Source: Hahella sp.
GTDB taxonomy: Bacteria; Pseudomonadota; Gammaproteobacteria; Pseudomonadales; Oleiphilaceae
Reading direction: 5' to 3'
DNA length: 64,000 bases
Assembly: GCA_028280065.1 (NCBI GenBank)
Contig: JANQMN010000040.1
Span: 1-64,000 of the forward strand
The notes beneath the pieces were generated by a model. That model made no database searches and had not been told where the DNA came from. It saw only the letters and a program-made list of their open reading frames with translations. A program made the position numbers and the translations under genes. Below, one piece after another: positions 45,305-54,955 of the stretch (its first letter is position 1; each line of letters opens with the position of its first letter).

Positions 45305-46194
45305 TTACCCGCCAGCAGTTCTTCTCCGGGCACATACCAATAGCGAGGTTGATTCCGGAGCTGTTCGGTTTCGTCGGTCAGCAGCGGGTTGTCGATTTCG
45401 AAAATCCGGCGGTCTTGGATATTCGCTTGTTCAAAAATGAGCTTCGTCGATGGATGGTGATGAAGCACCTTGTCAAAGGAACCATCATCGAGTGCTTTCT
45501 CCAAACCTAATCGAAGTCGCTCCGCCAACTGCGTGTTTTTGGCATTGGTAAAGAAAAATATCGGGGCAGCGTACTTGATAAGTAGTTTTGGTTCGACTGT
45601 CAACTCCAACTCAGACCGGCTGGCGACTTCATCGAACGGTTCGTTCACACCTCGTGGAAAGTAATCGAAGCGCTTCGAAGCCAACATTTTGAAGAGCCCC
45701 TCATAATCCGAGGATACTCTGACGGTAATTCCACTGGCACGAAGGATATGCGAATCCGGCCAGTCATGGCCTTGGCCGGCGGTCATTTCCCGTAGGCTCG
45801 TAAGGTCCTTGATTGCTGCAAACCGGGACTGATCGCCTTTTCGAATAATGAAAATTCGATGACCCAGCAGACCTTTCAAAAGGGGAACCCGAACCGGATT
45901 CAATAGCTTCTCCCGTTCCTGTGAAGTCATGGTCCAGACGACATCCAGGTTTCGATTCGCGGCTAAGAAGGCAATTGCCCGACTCTGTTGCATAACCAGT
46001 TCGGACTCTTCTAAAACAAAGCCGCCGTGGCTGTCCCTGGTCTTCTCCAGCGCCAGCTTCAAGAGTTCTACAAAGTAAGTGTTTCGGTGGTCTTTTTCTG
46101 ATATCGGTTTGATATGCCGAACCACGAGTTCGTTGGCAAAGCTTAAATTTGTAAAACATACACATATCAATAGAACGAAAGCCGTGGATTTCAT
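45301..46194 (-). CDS. Orphan periplasmic solute-binding protein (family 3-like)
   Basis: A 297-residue secreted protein with signal peptide MKSTAFVLLICVCFTNLSFA. It is the divergent form of family-3 binding proteins seen in marine gammaproteobacteria: 'YFVELLKLALEKTRDSHGGFVLEES', 'NLDVVWTMTSQEREKLLNPVRVPLLKGLLGHRIFII', 'GQGHDWPDSHILRASGITV', 'SDYEGLFKMLASKRFDYFPRG'. No transporter subunits are nearby. It converges with the NmrA-like gene and lies 114 bp downstream of the sugar-binding protein on the same strand. Ligand unknown. Confidence 0.75.
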   Translation of the reverse strand: MKSTAFVLLICVCFTNLSFANELVVRHIKPISEKDHRNTYFVELLKLALEKTRDSHGGFVLEESELVMQQSRAIAFLAANRNLDVVWTMTSQEREKLLNPVRVPLLKGLLGHRIFIIRKGDQSRFAAIKDLTSLREMTAGQGHDWPDSHILRASGITVRVSSDYEGLFKMLASKRFDYFPRGVNEPFDEVASRSELELTVEPKLLIKYAAPIFFFTNAKNTQLAERLRLGLEKALDDGSFDKVLHHHPSTKLIFEQANIQDRRIFEIDNPLLTDETEQLRNQPRYWYVPGEELLAGN

Positions 46195-46308
46195 GATAAC
46201 TCAAACCTCGTTGACCCCCTGTTTTAGTAAGCAGCCCATGCCTTTTTTGCATCGAACAGGGGCGCTTACCGGGTGGAATAAAGTGTATAGAACCGATTGC
46301 CAGTCGGT

Positions 46309-47589
46309 TTAACGTACTCTTCGCTTTATGTATTCTTCGAGTTCAAGGATTGCGGCTTTCGGTTCCATCTCCCCCCGCAAGGTCATCGCCACCCGCGTAA
46401 AGATATTTCTGCTGACATGCTTATAAGCCCTGCCTGCGGCAGAGGAGGGGCGGGTGACACCTTTTTCAAGGCTGGCGAATATGTCAGCGAGGTGAGGAGA
46501 ATTTTTGTGAATTTCAGGATCTTTGTATAAGGCGGGACGTGTGGGTAAATAACCGGCGGTTTCAAGACGGATTTTCTGTTCCTCCGGACCGGTCAGGTAT
46601 CTCACCAGATCCACGGCCAGGGCTTGGTTTTCAGAGTATTTGGAAACTGCCAGCTGCCAGCCTCCCAGAGTCCCGGCATGCCGTCCTTTCGCACCTGCGG
46701 GCAGTGGAGCGATGCCGATCTTGTTTCGAACCGCGCTATCTTCCGATTGCAGTAACTTCCAAGCATAAGGCCAGTTTCGCATAAACAACGCCTGGCCTTC
46801 TTGAAATGCTGTTCTGGCATCTTCTTCCCGAAAGTTCAATACATCATCGGGACTTATGGTTCCGATCCAATCCGACGCTGTTTGCAGCGCGTTGATTGCC
46901 GCTGAGCTGTTAATGGAAACGTTTCTGTTCGATTCGATGATGGAACCGGCATTGCGGCTGGCGATCCATTCCACCACATTGCAGGTGAGTCCTTCATAGG
47001 CATCGCCTTGCCAAACATATCCCCAAAAATCCTTGTTCCCCTGACTGCGCATGGAACTTTGTACAAATGCTGCAGTGGCGTTAAGCTCTTCCCAGGTGGA
47101 GGGAACGGGCAGGTTATGTGCTTCGAGAAGATCCTTGCGGTAATAAAGCAGTCCAACATCTCCAAACCAGGGTAATGCAACAAGTTTTCCATTTACGCTG
47201 TTGTTCTCGATCAGGACCGGAAGATGTTCGCCGGTATCAATGTCATAGTTCGAAAGATCAACAAGATACTTTTGGAGCAGGCCGGGCCAAACGATATCAA
47301 TCATCAGCACATCAATTGTGTTGTGCATCTCATAAAGCACCTGTTGGTACATGATTAACCGGTCGGTGGACGACTCAGGAGTCTGCGCCAGTTTTACTTC
47401 ATGGCCGGTTTTAGCCGACCAACGGGCAACACCCTCTTTACAGAGTTCATATTCAAGCCCGACGGAAGCAGAGCCACAGGTAATGGTCAGCGTGACCTGT
47501 TCGGCAGGAGTCGAACTGGCAGGGATCGAAATCAGGGAAAATATTGATAGCGACAAGCAAAATGCAATGAAGGTCTTAGCGTTTTTCAT
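46309..47589 (-). CDS. ABC transporter sugar-binding protein (MalE/ThuE type)
   Basis: A 426-residue family-1 solute-binding protein. From ATG 47589, preceded by a GAGGTGG ribosome site, it has a signal peptide ending near 'IPASS'. Motifs include 'LEYELCKEGVARWSAKTGHEVKL', 'DVLMIDIVWPGLLQKYLVDLS', 'LPWFGDVGLLYYRKDLLEAHNLPVPSTWEEL' and 'GTLGGWQLAVSKYS', close in type to trehalose/maltose or alpha-glucoside binders. Permeases and ATPase are absent here. An almost identical palindrome lies before this gene and before the GH65 phosphorylase, so both probably answer to one LacI-type regulator. Confidence 0.88.
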   Translation of the reverse strand: MKNAKTFIAFCLSLSIFSLISIPASSTPAEQVTLTITCGSASVGLEYELCKEGVARWSAKTGHEVKLAQTPESSTDRLIMYQQVLYEMHNTIDVLMIDIVWPGLLQKYLVDLSNYDIDTGEHLPVLIENNSVNGKLVALPWFGDVGLLYYRKDLLEAHNLPVPSTWEELNATAAFVQSSMRSQGNKDFWGYVWQGDAYEGLTCNVVEWIASRNAGSIIESNRNVSINSSAAINALQTASDWIGTISPDDVLNFREEDARTAFQEGQALFMRNWPYAWKLLQSEDSAVRNKIGIAPLPAGAKGRHAGTLGGWQLAVSKYSENQALAVDLVRYLTGPEEQKIRLETAGYLPTRPALYKDPEIHKNSPHLADIFASLEKGVTRPSSAAGRAYKHVSRNIFTRVAMTLRGEMEPKAAILELEEYIKRRVR

Positions 47590-47635
47590 CGGCACCACCT
47601 CGATATTTTTATTTGAAGTATATGTTGGTATTGGG

Positions 47636-47649
47636 CTTAAACGATTAAG
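47636..47649. promoter_or_regulatory. LacI-type operator before the sugar-binding protein
   Basis: CTTAAACGATTAAG differs by one base from the perfect CTTAATCGATTAAG upstream of the GH65 gene. The central CG and 14 bp dyad are typical of LacI-family operators. It lies 47-60 bp upstream of the start at 47589. Confidence 0.6.
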
Positions 47650-48024
47650 GCTTTTTTACGCTACTAGATTTTTAGCTGGCGGACAACAGAACAAATGTGA
47701 TGTTTGGTCAAATTAAGAACAGTTTAAGACCAAATAATATTTTAAAAAAGTTACATATCTATATGATTTATATATATTTATGGCCAGTATTGGTTTTATG
47801 AAGGACTAAAATTTCAAAATCGTAAAATTTCGTAAACGAATTTTTTAAGCGGGTTTTAAGACGTGGCAATTAAACTTTAGAATAAGGTTGTTAAGTAATA
47901 TTAAGATGTTTTTGATTGATCTTAACTCGCAGCACATCCTTGTGCCGCTACTGCTCAGAATGGTTTAGGCACTCTTGTCATTTGGTCATTTTCACTGTTT
48001 TTCAATATCAACCGAGCCTGGTTC
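47650..48024. other. 375 bp AT-rich gap
   Basis: Between the sugar-binding gene promoter and the end of the GH65 gene. It is very AT-rich (for example around 47740-47860) with no ORF, RNA gene or strong hairpin that I can support. It probably holds the far promoter region of the sugar-binding gene. Confidence 0.5.
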
Positions 48025-50313
48025 CTAGTGATTGACTGTTGTCAACCGTTGTCCAGGTTCCAAGGTACGGGTGTTTCCGGCGATATCAATCGATAGCGCG
48101 TCCTTGTTTTCGGGTGCGCTTTCCAGAACTATTTGCTCCCGGTCGATAGTCACATGGACGAAGTTCAATCGGTGATGCAACTTAAATCTGATTTGATGCC
48201 AGTCCTTAGGAAGACTCGGTTTGAAGTACAGGGTGTCATGATGCTCGCTGAATCCGGCAAAACCGAACACAAGCATTTGCCAAACCGCGCCACAGGAAGC
48301 CGTGTGGATGCCGCCAATAAAGGTGCCGCCGCTGACAGCCTTGTTGGTGTTGTATAAATCCACCGTGCAGGACTTGACGAAGTATTTATAAGCCATGTCC
48401 CGATAGCCGATTTTGCTGGCAATGATGGAGTACATCGCCGGGCTCAGGGAAGAGCCATGCTCTGTTCTCGGCTCATAATAGTCGAAGTTCGTTTTCAGCA
48501 GTTCCTGGTCGAAATCATCATGCAAAACGAACAACTGGATCAGGTCGGCCTGTTTCAGGACTTGGGTATGCACCGCGACGCCATTGGGCCAGCCCCAGTA
48601 TTCGGATTTGTCAATCAATCTGCCCTTGAGGATTTCCGGGCGTACATCTTCCAAATCGAAGTAGCCGTCAAACTGTTCGATGACTCCATCGTTGTTGGGA
48701 ACTTTCACATAGATCTTCCGGACCATATCCTCGAAGGTGGAAAGCACTTCTTCGGAAACATCCAGCTTTTCGAGGACCTGCTGCAAATGGTCAGGCCGCT
48801 CAGCTTTCAATTGCCCGACAACATCGAGGGTTTTCTCGATCACATACCGGGCCTGGTAATTGGTAAAGACATTGTTGTCCACATTTTCATGATATTCGTC
48901 CGGTCCCAGCAGGCGGATGAACTCGTAACGCTGCTTATCGACGTTGTAGAAAGACCGAGACATCAGAAACAGCGAGATATCCAGCATCATCTCCGCGCCG
49001 TATTGCTGGAGAAACTGCTTGTCACCGGTGACTTCGTAGTAGCGCCAGATGGTATAGGCGATATCCGGGGATACGTGAATTTGCCAACAATTAAAATGGT
49101 TCCGGATTTTGCGCCCGGAAATGACGTCCTTAAAAAAGAAATCCGGGCAAAGCTCCGCTCCGGTTTTGCCGCTTATCCAGGCATAGAAGGCTCCCCGGTA
49201 ACCCAGCTTGCGCGCTTTTCCACGGGCGCCTTCCAGGGTTTGGTAGCGGTACATCAGGATATTCTTGGCGATTGCCGGATTCGTGTAGAGGTACATCGGC
49301 AGGTTAAAGATTTCCTGGTCCCAGAAAGCAGCCCCCTGATACGCCTGGCAGGATAACCCTCTAGCCCCGACGGGCAACAGGGCGTGGGTCGGCGTATGAA
49401 TGATATTGTGATACAGGTTAAAGCGGGTTAGCGTCTGATCCCGGTCATTACCCTGAATTTGAATGTCATACGAGTTCCAAAGCTCGCTCCATTTCAGGCT
49501 GTGCCGGTCATGGGCAGACTGATAGCCCTGTTGAATAGCCTCATGCAGGTCCTGCAGGGCGGCAGATTTTGGATCTTCTGTGTCATTGCCGGAATAGATC
49601 GCGACAAATTTCTCGATTATCAAGGGCTCCCCTTCGGACAGCTTTATCGAGAGTTTGCGAAACGCCTGCTTTTCATTGGATTCCAGCGAATCAGCGGTGC
49701 CCGGTACGCCGTCGATCAGGGTGCATTCGGCGACGTAGATATCCGTTCCAAGCTCTTTGGTGACAGTGTGCATCAACAAGGCATCCGCTTCTTTGCTTAC
49801 CCTGAATTCCTGAAAGTGTTCGCCGTTGATACTCCAGACATCACCGTCAATTCCACTGACAAGATTGGCGTCTCCTTGATTTTTGGGGGTGATCACATAC
49901 TTCATGGCCAGGAGATGCAATTGATCCAAGGACGCAAAGCGCTCGACCTGAACCTTTACCTGGTCATTTTCGAATTCGTTGCAGAGTGTCGCGGTATCCA
50001 GCTTAATCTGTCTCTTGTAGTGATTGAGATCTTCGCTGAAACCGGACAACTGATTGTTGTTTATGCTAAGACTGATGAACAGTCCGTTGGGCACATTACA
50101 CAGCTCGTTCCATTTCCCATCGGCAGTATCATAGGTATCTGACACAATACAGGCAGCGAAGTGTTCCTTGGTTGCATCCGGGTGAGTGCCGCGATAGCCC
50201 ATGTATCCGTTGCCGAACATGTAATTGCTGCCGGTGGTAACAGCCTGTTCCGGGTCGTATCCAGTTTCGTAAAGATCAAACAACGCTTCAGAATTTAAGT
50301 TATTTTCAAACAT
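48025..50313 (-). CDS. GH65 family disaccharide phosphorylase (kojibiose/trehalose/maltose type)
   Basis: The 762-residue enzyme is full length for glycoside hydrolase family 65. The N-terminal beta-sandwich begins 'NGYMGYRGTHPDATKEH'; the (alpha/alpha)6 barrel carries 'ARGLSCQAYQGAAFWDQEIF' and 'RLLGPDEYHENVDNN'. Glu473 in 'DEYHE' is the expected general acid. 'YEPRTEHGSSLSPAMYS' has the phosphate-binding 'HGSS'. The enzyme splits an alpha-glucosyl disaccharide with phosphate to beta-glucose-1-phosphate and glucose. Which disaccharide cannot be told. It is cytoplasmic, with AGGTAG before ATG 50313, and shares an operator with the sugar-binding protein, so it probably handles the imported sugar. 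A beta-phosphoglucomutase would be the next step but is not here. Confidence 0.92.
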   Translation of the reverse strand: MFENNLNSEALFDLYETGYDPEQAVTTGSNYMFGNGYMGYRGTHPDATKEHFAACIVSDTYDTADGKWNELCNVPNGLFISLSINNNQLSGFSEDLNHYKRQIKLDTATLCNEFENDQVKVQVERFASLDQLHLLAMKYVITPKNQGDANLVSGIDGDVWSINGEHFQEFRVSKEADALLMHTVTKELGTDIYVAECTLIDGVPGTADSLESNEKQAFRKLSIKLSEGEPLIIEKFVAIYSGNDTEDPKSAALQDLHEAIQQGYQSAHDRHSLKWSELWNSYDIQIQGNDRDQTLTRFNLYHNIIHTPTHALLPVGARGLSCQAYQGAAFWDQEIFNLPMYLYTNPAIAKNILMYRYQTLEGARGKARKLGYRGAFYAWISGKTGAELCPDFFFKDVISGRKIRNHFNCWQIHVSPDIAYTIWRYYEVTGDKQFLQQYGAEMMLDISLFLMSRSFYNVDKQRYEFIRLLGPDEYHENVDNNVFTNYQARYVIEKTLDVVGQLKAERPDHLQQVLEKLDVSEEVLSTFEDMVRKIYVKVPNNDGVIEQFDGYFDLEDVRPEILKGRLIDKSEYWGWPNGVAVHTQVLKQADLIQLFVLHDDFDQELLKTNFDYYEPRTEHGSSLSPAMYSIIASKIGYRDMAYKYFVKSCTVDLYNTNKAVSGGTFIGGIHTASCGAVWQMLVFGFAGFSEHHDTLYFKPSLPKDWHQIRFKLHHRLNFVHVTIDREQIVLESAPENKDALSIDIAGNTRTLEPGQRLTTVNH

Positions 50314-50475
50314 CTACCTATTGCACCCTCGTAAAGTCATCGGTTATCGAGCTCGCCATGTGCTACGTTTACCGACCCAAACATGAACCAACACGCCTCT
50401 GAACTGATGACTTCCGCAGGTAACGAAAAACTCTTTGGAGTTTACGAAGGCAGCAGTTGCTACATGTCCCGAAAT

Positions 50476-50495
50476 AATCTTAATCGATTAAGATT
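50476..50495. promoter_or_regulatory. Perfect 20 bp palindrome, LacI-type operator of the GH65 gene
   Basis: AATCTTAATCGATTAAGATT is a perfect dyad with a central CG, 163-182 bp upstream of the GH65 start on the minus strand. Its 14 bp core is repeated with one change at 47636-47649. No lacI-like gene is in the window. Confidence 0.65.
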
Positions 50496-50545
50496 GCGCG
50501 GCTAATTTATATTATTCGGCAGGTAGTTGTAAAGGGAATTAGGCA

Positions 50546-50698
50546 GTGTTTCGGGATAATATGCTCAGTCAATCCCAGGACCTCATAAAACTCTATAGAT
50601 CGGGTACTTTAGAGTTTACTGATGAAGTTATCCGATTTTTGGAAGACTGGCTGATTTCCCATATAGAAAAGGGGGATCATTACGATATATTCAATTAA
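50546..50698 (+). pseudogene. Hemerythrin-like C-terminal fragment (50 codons)
   Basis: From GTG 50546 (AAAGGGA upstream) or ATG 50561 the frame reads 'LIKLYRSGTLEFTDEVIRF' then 'LEDWLISHIEKGDHYDIFN'. W-L-x-x-H-I-x(3)-D is the last iron-ligand helix of bacteriohemerythrins. The three earlier helices with the other His and Glu ligands are absent, and an in-frame stop lies just upstream. It is a remnant that could not hold the di-iron site. It lies between the GH65 operator and the hybrid kinase gene at 50744, on the opposite strand to both genes. Confidence 0.55.
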
Positions 50699-50743
50699 AG
50701 TGTAGAAATTGAAGAATGTATCGATTAGCCAGAAGGGGACTTT

Positions 50744-52336
50744 TTAATGCCCGTTAGCAATCGGTATAGTGAACCAAAATGTACTCCCCTTATCTTCTTC
50801 GCTTTGAAATCCGATTTTTCCGTGCATGAGTTCGACTAAAGTTTTACTGATGTGTAGTCCAATGCCAGTTCCCTGAATCTCTGAGTGTTCGGCCCCTAAA
50901 CGCTCAAATGGCATGAAAAGTTTTGCTTGTTTACTGATTGGAATTCCCCGCCCATTGTCTTTTACCGTTATCTGAACAAAGTAATCGTCTACAGTATCGG
51001 CCCGGATGACAATAGTTGCGCCTTCCGGCTTGCTATACTTCAGGGCGTTTGACAAAAGATTGATAATTACCTGCTGAAATCTTGTCTTATCACCAATTAC
51101 GTCAGGTAAGGATTCAGAAATATCACAGTCCAATGAAATATTTGAACTTGAAATTGATTTTTTAAAAACTGCTATTTCCTTGGTTAATGTTTCGAATGCA
51201 GAAATCCGTTCGAATACCAAGGGGACTTCTCTCGCGTCAAGACTGCTCATCTCCTGAATATCGCTGATCAAGTGTTTCAGGTGCTCACCTGAAGAATGGA
51301 TAAACCGAATGCTTTCCGATTGACTCTCACTCAATGGTTCGGCGCCATCCATAGAAAGCAGTTCGCTAAAACCTATGATGGAATTGAGTGGGTTTTTAAG
51401 CTCATGGCTCACTTTTGCCATAAACATGGCCTTGTCTTTGACGGCCTGTTTGGCGTGATTGACTGCTCTTATTAACTTGCGTTCCGCCTCTTCCATCTGG
51501 GAGATTTTCTGCTCAAGCAGGATGTTTGATTTTGCTAAATCATACATCAATTTGCTTTGACTGCTTTTTGCACTAACAACGCGCCATGCCCTTTCCAGAG
51601 TTTGAACCAGTTCCACACTATTGAGAGGTTTTTCGAGATAATCAAAGATACCTTCCTTGATTGAAGAGACAGCTTTTTGGCGGCTAGAGTAGCCTGTCAT
51701 CACCACGGACAAAAGGTTAGGATGATTGAGTCTAGCAGCAGTAATAAATTCTATTCCCGACATTTCATCCATCACAAAATCAGTTAATACAATATCGAAT
51801 AATGACCTCCTTAATAACTTGAATCCTTCATTTGGCGAACTCACCCAAAAGGTTTCAAAGTAGGGTTTTAGCATCTCGTTGACCGCCAGACACTGAGATT
51901 TATCGTCATCAACGATTAATATGCGGGCTTTTCGTTCAACACTATCCGAACGCATGTTTTTGCGCCAACGAACGATCGTAGAAACTTCCAATGCCTTAAT
52001 AGGGGCGGCTAAAACCAGGTCAGCTCCCACTCTAGCGATATATTCCTCGTAAGTGGTTTCACTGTCATTAGCAATAAGGATGATGGATGAGTTCTTTTTC
52101 TGATGGATTAGTGTTGCCAACGCCTCACTGTTGGTGTTGATATTCCGTATGTTTAAAAACAGAACATCGACACCTGTTCCAACTTCCGCAATGCCTTTTG
52201 TAACAGAATTAGCTACAACCACCTCAATGTCGAGATTTAGAAGGGTGTTTACTATAACTTTGCAGTTGTCTTTATCTTCGTCAACAACGAGAACTCGCAT
52301 GAATGATGATCCATTAGAGAGGAGCTTTATCGGCAT
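50744..52336 (-). CDS. REC-REC-histidine kinase
   Basis: The 530-residue soluble protein has a degenerate receiver (about 13-125) in which the phospho-Asp position is Asn62 ('VLFLNIRN'), a true receiver (about 138-255, Asp186 in 'IVLTDFVMDEMSG', Lys in 'YLEKPL'), a coiled coil (about 265-300), HisKA with His311 in 'MAKVSHELKNPLNS', and HATPase ('LLSNALKYS', 'DNGRGIP', 'GTGIGLHIS'). It resembles receiver-kinases that pass signals between phosphorelays. The start is uncertain: ATG 52300 would give 'MRVLVVDEDKDN', and neither start has a strong ribosome site. The layout mirrors the REC-REC pseudo-kinase at 6920, but here the His is present. Confidence 0.88.
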   Translation of the reverse strand: MPIKLLSNGSSFMRVLVVDEDKDNCKVIVNTLLNLDIEVVVANSVTKGIAEVGTGVDVLFLNIRNINTNSEALATLIHQKKNSSIILIANDSETTYEEYIARVGADLVLAAPIKALEVSTIVRWRKNMRSDSVERKARILIVDDDKSQCLAVNEMLKPYFETFWVSSPNEGFKLLRRSLFDIVLTDFVMDEMSGIEFITAARLNHPNLLSVVMTGYSSRQKAVSSIKEGIFDYLEKPLNSVELVQTLERAWRVVSAKSSQSKLMYDLAKSNILLEQKISQMEEAERKLIRAVNHAKQAVKDKAMFMAKVSHELKNPLNSIIGFSELLSMDGAEPLSESQSESIRFIHSSGEHLKHLISDIQEMSSLDAREVPLVFERISAFETLTKEIAVFKKSISSSNISLDCDISESLPDVIGDKTRFQQVIINLLSNALKYSKPEGATIVIRADTVDDYFVQITVKDNGRGIPISKQAKLFMPFERLGAEHSEIQGTGIGLHISKTLVELMHGKIGFQSEEDKGSTFWFTIPIANGH

Positions 52337-52533
52337 CGTTCTATGCAGAAAAACATTTTTGGCTGTTGCTCAAAAAGGTCTGCTGTTAGCGCATCAGTTT
52401 ACAACTTGGGTGATGGAATACTGATCAACATTTGTAATTTGATTCTCAGATAGTTGAACCTAGATTGCTATTATAGACGGAATTCCACATTAGTGTTTTG
52501 AGGATGAAGCTGAAAGGCTTAGGAGAGAACAAG

Positions 52534-52869
52534 TCAATCCTCGATTTCGTAGGTCCAATCAACCACAATTTTTATCAATAGATCCAATTCGGTTTTCGTG
52601 TGTTCATTCATTTCCCGAGATTCCAGTAACCTGGTAAATTCTATTTCTGTTTTCCTTGCCAGTTTACCCAGCTTTGGACAACCAAAGGATGCTCCGGAAC
52701 CTGCTATTTTATGCAGTACTAAAACCAACTTTTCGACAGTTTCCAAGTTTGGATTTTGCTTGAACTCTTGCCAATCAATTGCCAGTTGGCGCTGGCGGTT
52801 TGGAATATCCTGCAGATATTCTTCCCTTAATGCATTTAGCTGATTCAAGAGTTCGTCAGGATCGGTCAT
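52534..52869 (-). CDS. Stand-alone HPt phosphotransfer protein
   Basis: A 111-residue four-helix phosphotransfer protein with His53 in 'LVLHKIAGSGASFGCPKLGKLAR', the H-x-x-x-G-S/A-x-x-x-G pattern of HPt domains. It is cytoplasmic and starts 3 bp after the receiver gene's stop, third in an operon of kinase, receiver and HPt. The three together make a complete split relay equal to one unorthodox kinase. Confidence 0.85.
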   Translation of the reverse strand: MTDPDELLNQLNALREEYLQDIPNRQRQLAIDWQEFKQNPNLETVEKLVLVLHKIAGSGASFGCPKLGKLARKTEIEFTRLLESREMNEHTKTELDLLIKIVVDWTYEIED

Positions 52870-52872
52870 GGA

Positions 52873-53241
52873 TTATTGGCCGCCAAACTCCCCAATAAAT
52901 TTTTCCACCTGCTCTTCAAAATCATCCGTTACCGGCTTGGGAATGAAATAATTGCACCCCGATTTGATTGCACTCTCAGTTTCTTCGGCCATCACGGAAG
53001 CGGTTACAGCGATGATAAGCCCCCCATATCCTTCATTGCGTAACCTTTCAACGGCTTCATGCCCATCCATGACAGGCATATGCATATCCATGAGTATTGC
53101 GTCATATTGACCGTCCAGCGCTTTGGAACATCCTTCTTGACCATCATAGGCACAGGTTATTTCATGGGACCTCCGCCGAAGTCTAAGTGAAAGCATTTTA
53201 CTGATCAGCTTATCATCTTCAATTAGTAAAAGTTTTGCCAC
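52873..53241 (-). CDS. Single-domain response regulator (receiver)
   Basis: A 122-residue receiver with '[10 protein letters not shown]', phospho-Asp52 in '[18 protein letters not shown]', 'VTAS' and Lys in 'FIPKPVTDD'. No output domain follows. Its start overlaps the kinase gene by 23 bp and its stop is 3 bp from the HPt gene, so it is the middle part of a split phosphorelay. It plays the role of the receiver domain in a hybrid kinase. Confidence 0.9.
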   Translation of the reverse strand: MAKLLLIEDDKLISKMLSLRLRRRSHEITCAYDGQEGCSKALDGQYDAILMDMHMPVMDGHEAVERLRNEGYGGLIIAVTASVMAEETESAIKSGCNYFIPKPVTDDFEEQVEKFIGEFGGQ

Positions 53242-54469
53242 TTGGCACTCCCTCCAGGCTATTTATCTGCACTTTAAATCGCGAGCCGATGCCTTTCTTG
53301 CTTTCAACTCCAATCTGCCCGCCGTGCAGTTCTACAAGTTTCTTGGTGATCGCCAGTCCAAGTCCGCTTCCGCCCTTCGATCGGGTACTTGAACTATCCA
53401 CTTGAAAGAATTTGTCAAAGATATGCTCGAGCTCTCGTTCATTAATACCGCAACCCGTATCTTTCACTTCAAGTTCGAATCCGTTATCCAGAGGCTTTGC
53501 AAGGATTGAAACTGACCCTTCCTCGGTGAACTTAATTGCGTTTGAGATCAGGTTGTAGGTGACTTGCTTAATTCGCTTTGCATCTATATACGCATGAATA
53601 GTGGGGCAGTCGATATTAATTTTTAACCCCTTAATCTCTGCTAAGCTGGTTAAGTTCATTGCGACGCTTGTAACCAGATCTTTTAAATTTTCGGATTTAC
53701 GGTGTATTTTGAGTTTGCCGGCTTCTATTTTTGATAGATCCAACAACTCGTTAATCAATTGCATCAAGCGGTGACCTGCTGTTTCCATATCCTTGGCAAG
53801 GTCTACTACATCCTCGGCAGGAGGGAGAGCTCCTACATCGTTCAGCATTGGTAAGTATCCTAGAATAACGGTAAGGGGTGTTCTCAACTCGTGGCTCATG
53901 ATATTGAGAAACTCGGATTTGGATTGATTATGCAGTTTCGCCACCCGTTTGGCTTGTTCTAGTTGGGTAGTCATGTCCAGCAGCGTTTGGTGTGACAGTT
54001 CGTTTTCCACGCAATCCGCCAAATCACGAAGCGTTGCAAGTTGTTCGGCAGTGTATTGAGTAGGCTTGGTGTCTATAACACAAAGTGTCCCAACTCTATA
54101 TCCATCAGGGCTAAGCAAGGGTGCACCTGCATATGAGCGGATATCGGGAGGACCTGCCACCAGCGGGTTATCTGCGAAGCGTTGGTCGACCAACGTATCC
54201 GGGACATAATATATGTCTTCCTGATTTATCGCGTGTCCGCAAAATGAAATCTCTCTGCCGGTTTGCTCGACGTCCAAGCCTTGCTTGGACTTGAACCATT
54301 GCCTGTCTGTGTCCACCAGGCTAACCAATGCGATAGGAGAACCCAACAGGTTTTTGGCTAATCTCGTTAGGCGGTCAAAACGTTCTTCAGGGGCGGTATC
54401 AAGTATACCGAGCCGCATTAGTGAAGAGAGCCGATCACCTTCATCCTCAGGTGTTTGGGGAGCTCTCAT
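53219..54469 (-). CDS. GAF-domain sensor histidine kinase
   Basis: The 416-residue soluble kinase has a GAF domain (about 20-160: '[34 protein letters not shown]', 'FCGHAI', '[22 protein letters not shown]'), HisKA with His193 in '[14 protein letters not shown]', and HATPase ('LISNAIKFT', 'DTGCGIN', 'GGSGLGLAI'). The frame is open to TTG 54484, but ATG 54469 with GAGAGGAC just upstream is the better start. This GAF subtype, with its 'FCGHAI' motif, is common in soluble kinases and could bind a small molecule or sense redox. It heads the kinase-receiver-HPt operon. Confidence 0.9.
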   Translation of the reverse strand: MRAPQTPEDEGDRLSSLMRLGILDTAPEERFDRLTRLAKNLLGSPIALVSLVDTDRQWFKSKQGLDVEQTGREISFCGHAINQEDIYYVPDTLVDQRFADNPLVAGPPDIRSYAGAPLLSPDGYRVGTLCVIDTKPTQYTAEQLATLRDLADCVENELSHQTLLDMTTQLEQAKRVAKLHNQSKSEFLNIMSHELRTPLTVILGYLPMLNDVGALPPAEDVVDLAKDMETAGHRLMQLINELLDLSKIEAGKLKIHRKSENLKDLVTSVAMNLTSLAEIKGLKINIDCPTIHAYIDAKRIKQVTYNLISNAIKFTEEGSVSILAKPLDNGFELEVKDTGCGINERELEHIFDKFFQVDSSSTRSKGGSGLGLAITKKLVELHGGQIGVESKKGIGSRFKVQINSLEGVPSGKTFTN

Positions 54470-54539
54470 TGGGTCCTCTCTCAATTGTTGTCATTGGGAA
54501 AATAAGTTCGATCGTTACTGCCGACCTCTACCAAAGATC

Positions 54540-54788
54540 TCACAGTAGACCGGGTTTTATCCAACGAGTTAATTTTGCGTATTTCCCGCATGAGTCCGAG
54601 TACCGTACGATTCCCTCGAAATAAGCATCAATGCATTCAGATGCCATTTTGAGGGTTATTTCCCCTGCCTCTACCTGAGACAGCCGAAGAATGGCATGCT
54701 CTTGAAAATACGATGCCAGGGTTTCGCTAGTCGCTTCGGACAATCTATGTGTTTGATGCAATTCCTCTCGACTACCTAACTGAACCAT
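54540..54788 (-). CDS. Small protein of unknown function (82 aa) before the kinase operon
   Basis: GGGAGG lies seven bases before ATG 54788, a strong ribosome site that supports translation. The protein is helical and soluble ('LASYFQEHAILRLSQVEAGEITLKMASECIDAYFEGIVRYSDSCGKY'). Family not recognised. It lies between the OmpR-type regulator (168 bp upstream) and the kinase (70 bp downstream), all on the minus strand, so it may be the first gene of the relay operon. A role as a small partner of the kinase is a guess. Confidence 0.55.
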   Translation of the reverse strand: MVQLGSREELHQTHRLSEATSETLASYFQEHAILRLSQVEAGEITLKMASECIDAYFEGIVRYSDSCGKYAKLTRWIKPGLL

Positions 54789-54955
54789 TCGCTAGCCTCC
54801 CATTCGATAAGCATGCGAATATGCTTAATGATTTATCGCCTGGTATAACAGGCTATTGGCAAAGTAATTTATTAGCGTTTTGGGGAGTCTACCTTGGGTT
54901 TGCAACTCAAAGATGCAGTTTTGTAACTCGAATGTTTCCGAAGCGCTTTAAAAGG

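Noticed and set aside
48457-50142. Two long plus-strand ORFs (299 and 227 codons) antisense to the GH65 gene
   Set aside because: The minus-strand frame carries unmistakable GH65 motifs across its whole length; these are codon-bias shadows.
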